Below are positions 1-5,745 of a stretch of 6,871 bases of DNA, one piece after another. How positions within the stretch are numbered: the first letter of the stretch is position 1; each line of letters opens with the position of its first letter. Origin of the DNA: Parvibaculum sp. (GTDB lineage Bacteria; Pseudomonadota; Alphaproteobacteria; Parvibaculales; Parvibaculaceae); NCBI GenBank assembly GCA_020062605.1, contig JAGUWA010000288.1:1-6871 (forward strand). Direction: 5' to 3'. A program made the translations under genes and the position numbers. A model generated the notes under the pieces. It made no database searches. It was not told the DNA's origin and worked only from the letters and a program-made list of their open reading frames with translations.

Positions 1-1
1 G

Positions 2-91
2 TGGCGGATGGGGTGGGATTCGAACCCACGGTGGGCGTTAACCCACGCCGGTTTTCAAGACCGGTGCCTTAAACCACTCGGCCACCCATCC
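2..91 (-). tRNA. tRNA-Ser (anticodon UGA)
   Basis: This serine tRNA decodes UCN codons, chiefly UCA. Read on the minus strand it folds as a complete 90-base class II tRNA. The acceptor stem pairs GGATGGG (91-85) with CCCATCC (12-6), followed by discriminator G at 5 and an encoded CCA at 4-2. The anticodon stem CCGGT/ACCGG encloses the loop CTTGAAA, with the anticodon TGA at 57-55. A long variable arm follows, as expected for serine, and then the T arm GTGGG-TTCGAAT-CCCAC. The gene lies 66 bases beyond the thioesterase on the same strand. Its 3' end, the part that integrases usually use as an attachment site, faces out of the window to the left, so any inserted element would lie outside this sequence. 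Confidence 0.97.
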
Positions 92-100
92 AGCTCCTTG

Positions 101-127
101 GTTATCCTTTGAGAAGCCGTTTCTCAA
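101..127 (-). promoter_or_regulatory. Possible promoter for tRNA-Ser
   Basis: On the minus strand TTGAGA (127-122) and GATAAC (106-101) are 15 bases apart and end ten bases before the mature tRNA, a sensible place for a tRNA promoter. The spacer is shorter than ideal. The same bases also form a perfect 7-bp inverted repeat, TTGAGAA/TTCTCAA (109-115 and 121-127, five-base loop). It has no T-run on either side, so it is not a convincing terminator for the thioesterase. The rest of 92-157 shows nothing else. Confidence 0.25.
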
Positions 128-157
128 CCGGGAATTGTTGCAAATGCCGGAAAGATG

Positions 158-574
158 TCAGCGGCCGATCTTGAACGTGGCGCTTCCCTTCGCAACCAGC
201 TCTCCGCTTTCGTTGCGCAGCTCCCCTTCGGCAAACGCGATTGATTTTCCGCGGTGGCGGACCCATCCCTCTCCGATCAGCTTGCCCTTGTCGGCACGCC
301 CGACGAAGCTCGTCTTCAGTTCAAGGGTAACTTGCGGCGTACCGGGCACCTCATGCGTGAGCCTTACCGCATGACCGCACAATCCGTCGAGCATAGCAGA
401 CAGAAAGCCGCCAAAGATGCGTCCACCGCGATTGACGAAGGCGTCGCCAGCCTCGAAGGAAGCGCGGATGTAGCCCCGCGCAGGATCCTTTTCGAGCACC
501 TTCTTGCCGAGCGTGACGGCTGCGGGCGATTCCCAATCCGGATCGAGCGCGGGATTGTCTGCCGCTTCGCTCAT
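158..574 (-). CDS. PaaI-like hotdog-fold acyl-CoA thioesterase
   Basis: A 138-residue single-domain hotdog protein, the usual length for the PaaI/4HBT thioesterases, which hydrolyse acyl- or aryl-CoA esters in the cytoplasm as tetramers. Visible family features are the N-x-G turn (N49, G51), a Gly-Gly at 55-56 leading into the central hotdog helix, an acidic D63 where PaaI enzymes keep their catalytic Asp/Glu, and the strand series from about 82 to 136, starting TLELKTSF and ending ATFKI. One oddity is that the usual HGG motif reads FGG (F54), so the conserved His is missing. The start at 574 is preferred over the ATG six bases upstream at 580, because GGAG at 586-583 is 8 bases from the former and only 2 from the latter. 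The gene lies 46 bases downstream of the exported-protein gene, and they may share a transcript. The substrate cannot be told from sequence. Confidence 0.85.
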   Translation of the reverse strand: MSEAADNPALDPDWESPAAVTLGKKVLEKDPARGYIRASFEAGDAFVNRGGRIFGGFLSAMLDGLCGHAVRLTHEVPGTPQVTLELKTSFVGRADKGKLIGEGWVRHRGKSIAFAEGELRNESGELVAKGSATFKIGR

Positions 575-582
575 GCGCATTT

Positions 583-586
583 CTCC
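583..586 (-). promoter_or_regulatory. Ribosome binding site deciding the thioesterase start
   Basis: GGAG, within AAAAGGAGAA on the minus strand, sits 8 bases before the ATG at 574 but only 2 bases before the ATG at 580. This favours the shorter protein that starts with MSEAADN. Confidence 0.6.
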
Positions 587-620
587 TTTTGCTCATCCGC
601 CGGGGCCACCCACCGGACAT

Positions 621-1013
621 TCAGGAGGTCGGATTGGGGAACGGCGGCACGAATGTTTTCTTGAAGCGCTCCTTGCAGGCCGCATGTTCCGCCGAGAGGA
701 GTTCGTATCCCTCTGCGGTGCATGCCTTGTCCGCGCGATACTCGGCAACACCGTTGTTGGTGCAGCCGCGGAGGTCGGGGTCCCACAGGAAGACGCAAAC
801 CATCGGGATGTATCGTTCCTCGCAAGGAAGTTCGCTGATGTACTTTTTTTCCTCCGCGGAGCGCCGTCCCCACCAGGCTGCTGTGGCTTGAGGGTTCCCG
901 TCCTTGTCGGAATCGATGCATTCTGGAACGCCCTGCGCCTGCGCCTCGCCCGCAAGCGAAAGACCGGCGACCGCCAAGCCGAGAGCCAGACAGAACTGGA
1001 CAAGAGTTTTCAT
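621..1013 (-). CDS. Small exported six-cysteine protein, function unknown
   Basis: I do not recognise this 130-residue protein as a named family. It starts with a clear Sec signal peptide: K2, a hydrophobic core from about L4 to L20, and an A-Q-A cleavage motif at 24-26. The mature part would begin at Q27 and have about 104 residues. It should be periplasmic or secreted and has no further membrane segment. It contains six cysteines (C32, C64, C73, C84, C98, C113), an even number that would allow three disulfides. A DSDKDG stretch at 34-39 resembles the first half of a DxDxDG calcium loop, but the later acidic ligand is not evident. W47-W48 and an aromatic, proline-rich tail (FVPPFPNP, 121-128) are further landmarks. 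The start at 1013 is set by GGAGG at 1025-1021, 7 bases upstream. An in-frame ATG at 1040 would put nine extra residues before the signal peptide. Confidence 0.8.
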   Translation of the reverse strand: MKTLVQFCLALGLAVAGLSLAGEAQAQGVPECIDSDKDGNPQATAAWWGRRSAEEKKYISELPCEERYIPMVCVFLWDPDLRGCTNNGVAEYRADKACTAEGYELLSAEHAACKERFKKTFVPPFPNPTS

Positions 1014-1051
1014 GATGCGTCCTCCCACGCTAGCCCCCAACTAGTAATTAT

Positions 1052-1080
1052 TCTTTACGAGATTGACAGGTTTCGATCAA
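1052..1080 (-). promoter_or_regulatory. Weak candidate promoter for the exported-protein gene
   Basis: On the minus strand TTGATC (1080-1075) and TAAAGA (1057-1052) are 17 bases apart and lie about 40 bases before the start codon, in the most A+T-rich patch of this intergenic region. An overlapping AATAAT at 1052-1047 could serve as an alternative -10. Neither is a strong match. The placement downstream of the 1108-1139 hairpin fits a separate transcription unit. Confidence 0.25.
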
Positions 1081-1107
1081 TCCGCAAGGGGCCCGCATGG
1101 AGAATTA

Positions 1108-1139
1108 CGCCGGTCCCGCCGAAAAGAGCGGGACCGGCG
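1108..1139 (-). terminator. Hairpin terminator after the glutathione S-transferase gene
   Basis: A perfect 12-bp GC-rich inverted repeat (CGCCGGTCCCGC at 1108-1119, complement at 1128-1139) closes an 8-base loop. It begins 12 bases beyond the transferase stop codon. On the minus strand it is followed by TAATTCT, a T-rich but broken run, so it is a plausible though not ideal intrinsic terminator. Orientation is inferred from the neighbouring gene, since the stem itself is symmetrical. Confidence 0.65.
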
Positions 1140-1151
1140 ATATGCGATCGT

Positions 1152-1769
1152 TCAGGCGCTTGCGGCCGCGGAAGGACGAGACTTCATCCGCTCGAACCAG
1201 GCGCCGATATTCTTCAGTTCGGGATTGAGCGGCTGCCCGACGGCGGCGCCGAAATCGAGAAAGCCGAACAACAGGATATCGGCGAGCGTCATCCGTTTGC
1301 CGGCCAGATAGTCTTTTCCAGCCATCAGCTTGTCGAACCAGGCGAGCTTGTCCTGAGCGATCGCCTTGAGGCCGTCGGCCGCCTCGGGAAGGCAACGCAT
1401 CCGGTCCTTGAACATCGGAAGTCCTTCGGAAAAACGGAAACCGTTCGCCAGCGGCTCACAGACGTTCAGGTCGACGCGGCGCGTCCACATGCGTGTCTCG
1501 GCGCGTTCCTCCGGCGTCGTGCCGATCAGCGACCCGCCTGGAAACTTTTCGTCCAGATACTCGCAAATCGCGGTGATTTCGGAGAGATAGCTGCCGTCGT
1601 CGAGTTCAAGCGCAGGTGACTGGCCCGCCGGATTCTTTGCGAGGTAGGGTTCTTTCCGATTTTCGGCCTGCATGATGTCGATCTCGACGAAGGGAAGCTC
1701 GATGCCCTTCTCGCTCATGAACATTTTCACGACGCGGGGATTTGGGCCGATCGAATTGTAGAGTTTCAT
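1152..1769 (-). CDS. Glutathione S-transferase family protein
   Basis: A 205-residue cytosolic protein with the normal length and two-domain layout of bacterial glutathione S-transferases. The family conjugates glutathione to electrophiles or uses it in isomerase, reductase or dehalogenase reactions. The N-terminal thioredoxin-like domain (about 1-77) has the NSIGPNPR loop with S6 as the likely glutathione-activating residue, the cis-proline P52 in GQSPALEL, and the glutathione-contacting S63-E64 pair in YLSEITAICEYL. The helical C-terminal domain (about 88-200) contains the folding N-cap box T161-x-x-D164 in MTLADILLFGF. The start at 1769 follows AGGGAG (1783-1778) by 8 bases. The open frame extends upstream to 1889, but that part is ordinary intergenic sequence with no homology to the fold. 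The gene is divergent from the first transporter. Substrate and subclass are not determined. Confidence 0.93.
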   Translation of the reverse strand: MKLYNSIGPNPRVVKMFMSEKGIELPFVEIDIMQAENRKEPYLAKNPAGQSPALELDDGSYLSEITAICEYLDEKFPGGSLIGTTPEERAETRMWTRRVDLNVCEPLANGFRFSEGLPMFKDRMRCLPEAADGLKAIAQDKLAWFDKLMAGKDYLAGKRMTLADILLFGFLDFGAAVGQPLNPELKNIGAWFERMKSRPSAAASA

Positions 1770-1868
1770 TGTGGTGTCTCCCTGTGATCCGGTGTCTTCA
1801 CATTGCCGGTATGGCTTCATGATTAGCCGAATGTGTTGGGATGCGCCACTTTCCACGTCTTTTTCCGC

Positions 1869-1897
1869 CTTGGCGATCGTGCGCCGCATGTTTATCT
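1869..1897 (+). promoter_or_regulatory. Promoter candidate for the first transporter
   Basis: CTTGGC (1869-1874), 17 bases, then TTATCT (1892-1897) match the alphaproteobacterial housekeeping pattern CTTGAC-N17-CTATAT well at the -35 and partly at the -10. They lie 39 bases before the start codon. The same arrangement, including the following AGG, recurs before the second transporter, which raises confidence. The rest of the 167-base divergent region (1770-1936) must hold the promoter of the glutathione S-transferase gene, but I see no convincing match for it and no clear operator. Confidence 0.5.
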
Positions 1898-1936
1898 AGG
1901 CACAACCCGGCGGCAGATCGGGTATAGGGAGGCGGC

Positions 1937-3223
1937 ATGAGCGCACGGCATGAGGCGGCAGGACGAGACGAGCCGGGTGGAAAGTTTTTTTACGGCTGGC
2001 TCATTGTCGCGGCGGTGATGGTCGTCATGACCGTCACGGCGGGCCTCGGCTTTTACAATCTGTCCGTCTACCTGAAGGCCTTCATAGCCGAGCGGGGCTT
2101 CTCCGTCTCGGCGACATCCGGTGCAACAGCCTGCTTCTTCGTGGCCTCCGGTTTTACCGGCCTCGTTGTCGCCGCGCTCATTGACAGGTACGACCCACGC
2201 TGGGTCATCACGAGCGGAGCGATCCTGAGTGCTATTGCCACGTTCGGCGCCGGATATGTCACGGAACTCTGGCAACTCTATGCTTTTTACGTGCTCTTCG
2301 GCATCGGGTATGCGGGTGCCGCGCTCATTCCCGGCACTACGCTCGTCGCCAGATGGTTCGTACGCAGACGGTCGATCGCGCTCTCCATCGCGTCGACTGG
2401 CCTTTCGCTCGGTGGTATTCTGCTGACGCCCGTGTCCGCAAGCATGATCGAACATTTGGGAATCGAAGGCGCGACACCGTGGCTTGCTGCGGGCTTCCTG
2501 CTCGGCGTGATCCCTGTTTCTTGGATACTGATCCGCCCCTCTCCGCAAGCCATGGGACTCGGTCCGGACGGAGATCCTGTTCTGCGCGACGAGAATGGTG
2601 CACCGCTGGCTGCCGACGGAATTGACTTCGACAGCGCGACCCGAAGCCGCTTTTTCGTCTTCACGACTTCGGCTTTTATCTTTGCAATGATGGCGCAGGT
2701 CGGCGTCATCGCACATCTGTTCCGCCTCGTCTCGACGCGCAGTGGAAGCAACGACGCTGCGGCGCTCGCCGTTGCGACCATGGCGATGGCAAGCATTGTC
2801 GGGAGGCTTCTGGGCGGCTGGGGCCTCACCTACATGTCGTCGCGGCATTTCGTATTCGGGCTCACGCTGGTCCAAGGCCTGGCGCTCGCGCTCTATGCGT
2901 CGGTGGAAAGTCCCCAGGCTCTGCTCGCGACGACCGTTCTGTTCGGTGTGACGGTGGGTAACCTCCTCATGATGCAACCGCTTTTGCTTGCAGAGGCTTT
3001 CGGGCTCAAGGCCTATGGCCGCATCTTCTCTTTCAATCAGCTGTTCATGACGCTTGGCGTGGCGACGGGCCCCGCGGCCATCGGGTTCCTCTACGAATGG
3101 TTGGGCGGCTACGACGTCGCCTTTCTTGTGATGGCGGCGGCCTCCTGCCTTGCGTTTTTCCTAACTCTGGCGGCCGGGCCGGTGGATGCCCTGCTGCGGG
3201 CGCGCCGGAGCGCACAAACATAA
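1937..3223 (+). CDS. Major facilitator superfamily transporter, copy 1 (organic-acid type)
   Basis: A 428-residue inner-membrane carrier with twelve predicted helices, at about 18-40, 62-82, 88-108, 112-132, 147-169, 180-199, 240-262, 273-296, 305-323, 328-350, 365-386 and 393-413, and a long cytoplasmic loop at 200-238. The FYGW entry to helix 1 and the DRYDPRW loop between helices 2 and 3 (83-89, a degenerate motif A) recall bacterial monocarboxylate or oxalate/formate-type facilitators. Substrate and direction are unknown. GGGAGG at 1927-1932 is 4 bases from the ATG, close but usable. The protein aligns without gaps to the next gene product (offset one residue). Strong blocks include NATA/GATA-FF near helix 2, RSRFF (236-240), MMAQVG (251-256) and MMQPL-x-x-AEAFGLKAY (345-360). 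No terminator is visible in the 107 bases after it. Confidence 0.92.
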   Translation: MSARHEAAGRDEPGGKFFYGWLIVAAVMVVMTVTAGLGFYNLSVYLKAFIAERGFSVSATSGATACFFVASGFTGLVVAALIDRYDPRWVITSGAILSAIATFGAGYVTELWQLYAFYVLFGIGYAGAALIPGTTLVARWFVRRRSIALSIASTGLSLGGILLTPVSASMIEHLGIEGATPWLAAGFLLGVIPVSWILIRPSPQAMGLGPDGDPVLRDENGAPLAADGIDFDSATRSRFFVFTTSAFIFAMMAQVGVIAHLFRLVSTRSGSNDAAALAVATMAMASIVGRLLGGWGLTYMSSRHFVFGLTLVQGLALALYASVESPQALLATTVLFGVTVGNLLMMQPLLLAEAFGLKAYGRIFSFNQLFMTLGVATGPAAIGFLYEWLGGYDVAFLVMAAASCLAFFLTLAAGPVDALLRARRSAQT

Positions 3224-3254
3224 TGCCCGGTAAAGCGTGGCTCTGGAAAATCTG

Positions 3255-3283
3255 CTTGGGTGCTTTGGCCGAAAGGGCTATCT
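3255..3283 (+). promoter_or_regulatory. Promoter candidate for the second transporter
   Basis: CTTGGG (3255-3260), 17 bases, then CTATCT (3278-3283) give a good -10 (five of six to CTATAT) and a fair -35. They lie 47 bases before the start codon. The element mirrors the one before the first transporter: both read CTTGG[C/G]-N17-[T/C]TATCTAGG while the spacers differ in sequence. The gap between the transporters holds nothing else I can name. Confidence 0.5.
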
Positions 3284-3330
3284 AGGTCCCATTGAGCCAT
3301 TCAACGAACTGTCTGTCGGAGCCCTGAAAA

Positions 3331-4623
3331 ATGGATGCTGGCCCGGAGCCAGAAAGCCCGCGCGCCCCAGCTCGCGGCCCGATCTTCTACGGCTGGTATA
3401 TCGTTGGCACGGTCTTCGTCATCCATACCGTGTCCTGCGGATTGATTTTCTACAATCTGTCGATCTTCCTGAAGGCTTTCGTCGCGGAGGCGGGATTCTC
3501 CGTATCCGCGACATCGAACGCGACCGCTCTCTTCTTCATTTCATCCGGCTTCGCGGGGCTGGCCGTAGGCTGGCTGCTTGATCGGTATGACCCTCGCTGG
3601 ATTGTGACCTTCGGCGCGTTTCTCTCGGCCGGCGTCCTCGCAACCGCAGGTCACGTCGGTGAGCTGTGGCAGCTATATGGCTTCTACGCGCTGTTTGGGA
3701 TCGGCAATGCCGCCGTCGCCGTCATCCCGGGAATGACAATCGTTGCGCGCTGGTTCACAAGGCAGAGGTCGAAGGCGATTGCCTATGCATCAACCGGACT
3801 TTCGCTAGGCGGCATCGTCTTTACGCCGCTCTCCGCGACACTGGTCGAAAGATATGGTCTCGGTGCAGCCACGTACTGGCTGGCGATGGTTCTCGTGCTG
3901 GGCGTCGTGCCGATCGCGCTGATCATGCTGCGCAGGAGCCCCGAGGCAATCGGTCTCGCACCGGACGGCGACCCGCCGCAGCGCAAGGCGGACGGGAGCA
4001 TCATGCCGCCTGACGGTGTCGCGTTCGAGGATGCGATCCGCAGCCGCTTCTTTGTTCTCTGCACAACCGCCTTCGTCTTTTCCATGATGGCGCAGGTCGG
4101 CTCTCTGGCGCATCAGTTTCGCCTTGTCGCGACGCGCACCGGCGACGATCACGTCGCCGCCCTCGCCGTTTCGATCATGGCAGCCTCAAGCATCGCCGGA
4201 CGCCTCATCGGCGGTTCACTCCTCTCACGCATCGCATCGAAGCATTATCTCTATGCGATCTATGTGCTGCAGGGCGTTTCCTTCTGCGCTTTCGCCTTTG
4301 CCGAGGGTGTGGTGGCGCTCTTCATCGTCTCCGCGATGTTCGGAGCGACGGTCGGCAACATGCAGATGATGCAGCCGCTGATCATGGCCGAAGCATTTGG
4401 ATTGAAGGCCTACGCGCGGATTCTTTCAGTGGCGCAAATGATTACGACCTGCGCGAACGCTGCAGGCCCTGCCCTGCTTGGCTTCCTTTACATGACAGCG
4501 GGAGGCTATCAGACGGCCTATCTCGCGATCACCGTGTCGTCGGTTCTGGGGTTTGCGAGCCTCTATGCCGCGGGGCCGGTCAGGGCGCTGATCGACGCGC
4601 AGGAGAAAGAGCTACGTCCCTGA
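3331..4623 (+). CDS. Major facilitator superfamily transporter, copy 2 (organic-acid type)
   Basis: A 430-residue twelve-helix inner-membrane carrier, paralogous to the preceding gene. A hand alignment from the FYGW motif (19-22) to the AAGPV motif near 413-417 needs no gaps and gives about 226 identities in 403 positions. The copies agree most in the helix 2/3 loop (DRYDPRW at 84-90), ELWQLY (111-116), ASTGLSLGG (153-161) and MMQPL-x-x-AEAFGLKAY (346-361). They differ most in helix 9 and in parts of helices 11 and 12, where substrate preference could have shifted. The tails are unrelated: residues 1-18 are proline-rich here. GGAG (3318-3321) is 9 bases before the ATG. The substrate is unknown, with a small carboxylate the best guess by family resemblance. 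The lyase gene follows after 72 bases, so this carrier is the closer candidate for a partnership with it. Confidence 0.92.
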   Translation: MDAGPEPESPRAPARGPIFYGWYIVGTVFVIHTVSCGLIFYNLSIFLKAFVAEAGFSVSATSNATALFFISSGFAGLAVGWLLDRYDPRWIVTFGAFLSAGVLATAGHVGELWQLYGFYALFGIGNAAVAVIPGMTIVARWFTRQRSKAIAYASTGLSLGGIVFTPLSATLVERYGLGAATYWLAMVLVLGVVPIALIMLRRSPEAIGLAPDGDPPQRKADGSIMPPDGVAFEDAIRSRFFVLCTTAFVFSMMAQVGSLAHQFRLVATRTGDDHVAALAVSIMAASSIAGRLIGGSLLSRIASKHYLYAIYVLQGVSFCAFAFAEGVVALFIVSAMFGATVGNMQMMQPLIMAEAFGLKAYARILSVAQMITTCANAAGPALLGFLYMTAGGYQTAYLAITVSSVLGFASLYAAGPVRALIDAQEKELRP

Positions 4624-4641
4624 AATGGCTCATGGATTTCA
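4621..4641. repeat. Small inverted repeat at the end of the second transporter
   Basis: TGAAAT (4621-4626, containing the stop codon) and ATTTCA (4636-4641) are perfect inverted half-sites separated by nine bases, a 21-bp operator-like spacing. The stem is too short and A+T-rich, and has no T-run after it, to be a good terminator. It could be a regulator site for the lyase gene or chance. The remaining bases up to the lyase start show no convincing promoter. Confidence 0.25.
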
Positions 4642-4695
4642 TGCTGCACCGCCGCTAGACTGCGCCCCACCCTCACTTATCCCCTACGGACTGTC

Positions 4696-5739
4696 ATGAA
4701 ACTGCCATCGAACTTTTACAAACCGCTCGCGATCGGCGCTCCGGACCCCTATCGGGAACTCCCCGTGGCGCTCGAACGGATGATCCACTTTTTCCCCGGT
4801 CACAATGAAAAGGTCCGTGCGCGGGTCGGCGACATGATTCCGCAGGTTGACGTCCTCCTCGGCAACCTCGAGGACGCGATCCCGGCCGACCAGAAGGAGA
4901 CCGCGCGCAAGGGCGTGATCGAGGTCGGCAAGGCGCATGACTTCGGTTCGACGGGGTTCTGGGTGCGGATCAACCCCCTCAACAGCCCGTGGATGCTCGA
5001 TGATGTGATGCAGCTCGTGGCGGAGATCGGCGACAAGCTTGACGTCATCATGCTGCCCAAGGTGGAAGGCGCCTGGGACATCCATTATCTCGACCAGCTT
5101 CTCGCCCAGCTCGAGGCAAGGCACGGGCTCAAGAAGCCGCTCCTCATCCACGCGATTCTCGAAACGGCGCAGGGCGTGAAGAACGTCGAGGAGATCGCTT
5201 CGGCCTCGCCGCGCATGCACGGAATGAGTCTCGGACCCGCAGACCTCGCAGCTTCGCGCAAGATGAAGACGACCCGCGTCGGCGGCGGTCACCCCTTCTA
5301 CCGCGTGCTCGAAGACCCCAGGGAAGACGGCGGCCCGCGCGTCGCCGCGCAGCAGGACCTCTGGCACTACACCTTCGCGAAGATGGTGGATGCCTGTGTC
5401 GCAAACGACATCAGGCCCTTCTACGGCCCCTTCGGCGACATTCAGGACCTGGATGCCTGCGAGCAGCAGTTCCGCAATGCATTCCTGATGGGCTGCGTGG
5501 GTGCCTGGTCGCTGCACCCGAACCAGATCGCAATTGCCAAGCGCGTCTTCAGTCCCGATGCGGACGAAGTGATCTTCGCCAGGAAAATCCTCGATGCGAT
5601 GCCGGACGGTACCGGCGTCGCCATGATCGACGGCAAAATGCAGGACGACGCCACCTGGAAACAGGCAAAGGTGATCGTGGACCTGGCGAGGAAGGTCGCG
5701 GAAAAGGATCCCGACCTCGCCAGAGCCTACGGCTTCTAA
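4696..5739 (+). CDS. CitE/HpcH-type CoA-ester lyase, malyl-CoA-lyase-like
   Basis: A 347-residue TIM-barrel enzyme of the HpcH/HpaI aldolase and citrate lyase beta-subunit family. Relatives reversibly split malyl-CoA, methylmalyl-CoA or citramalyl-CoA into acetyl- or propionyl-CoA plus glyoxylate or pyruvate, with Mg2+. Visible landmarks are FFPG-x-x-EK (32-39), the LEDAIPADQKETAR block (58-71), R91 in WVRIN (carboxylate/CoA binding), K122 in LPKVEG, metal ligands E156 (ILETAQG) and D183 (SLGPADLAAS), YGPFGD (243-248), the HPNQI motif (274-278), and D317 in the C-terminal segment, in line with the catalytic Asp that malyl-CoA lyases lend to the neighbouring subunit. It is longer than typical malyl-CoA lyases (about 320), with an extended N-terminus and a longer loop near 195-222. 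The Shine-Dalgarno sequence is weak (CGGA, 4687-4690). It may be co-transcribed with the upstream transporter. The exact substrate is uncertain. Confidence 0.88.
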   Translation: MKLPSNFYKPLAIGAPDPYRELPVALERMIHFFPGHNEKVRARVGDMIPQVDVLLGNLEDAIPADQKETARKGVIEVGKAHDFGSTGFWVRINPLNSPWMLDDVMQLVAEIGDKLDVIMLPKVEGAWDIHYLDQLLAQLEARHGLKKPLLIHAILETAQGVKNVEEIASASPRMHGMSLGPADLAASRKMKTTRVGGGHPFYRVLEDPREDGGPRVAAQQDLWHYTFAKMVDACVANDIRPFYGPFGDIQDLDACEQQFRNAFLMGCVGAWSLHPNQIAIAKRVFSPDADEVIFARKILDAMPDGTGVAMIDGKMQDDATWKQAKVIVDLARKVAEKDPDLARAYGF

Positions 5740-5745
5740 GCTGCC

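Noticed and set aside
1..91. tRNA-Ser as the attachment site of a mobile island within this window
   Set aside because: The 3' end of the tRNA points out of the window, no integrase gene is present, and no duplicated tRNA 3' fragment occurs to the right.
109..127. Hairpin TTGAGAA/TTCTCAA as a terminator after the thioesterase
   Set aside because: The stem is only 7 bp and A+T-containing, and it is followed by AAAGG rather than a T-run in the minus-strand direction. It overlaps a possible tRNA promoter.
1063..1068. Perfect TTGACA on the plus strand
   Set aside because: No -10 follows at 16-18 bases (the sequence there is AAGGGG) and no plus-strand gene lies downstream.
504..1619. Plus-strand open frame (371 codons) across the left part
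   Set aside because: It runs antisense through the exported-protein gene, the hairpin and most of the glutathione S-transferase gene, all of which have clear starts, ribosome sites or motifs on the minus strand.
1770..1889. N-terminal extension of the glutathione S-transferase to an ATG at 1889
   Set aside because: The family fold begins at MKLYNS, and a good ribosome site lies directly before the ATG at 1769. The extra 40 residues have no family counterpart.
1892..2977. Long minus-strand open frame (361 codons) opposite the first transporter
   Set aside because: Its translation is low-complexity and rich in Arg, Glu, Asp and His, with no recognisable fold. It mirrors a well-supported membrane protein, as expected from GC bias at third codon positions.
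4684..5517. Minus-strand open frame (277 codons) opposite the lyase
   Set aside because: The plus-strand frame carries all the CitE-family catalytic motifs. The antisense frame has none and is explained by codon bias.
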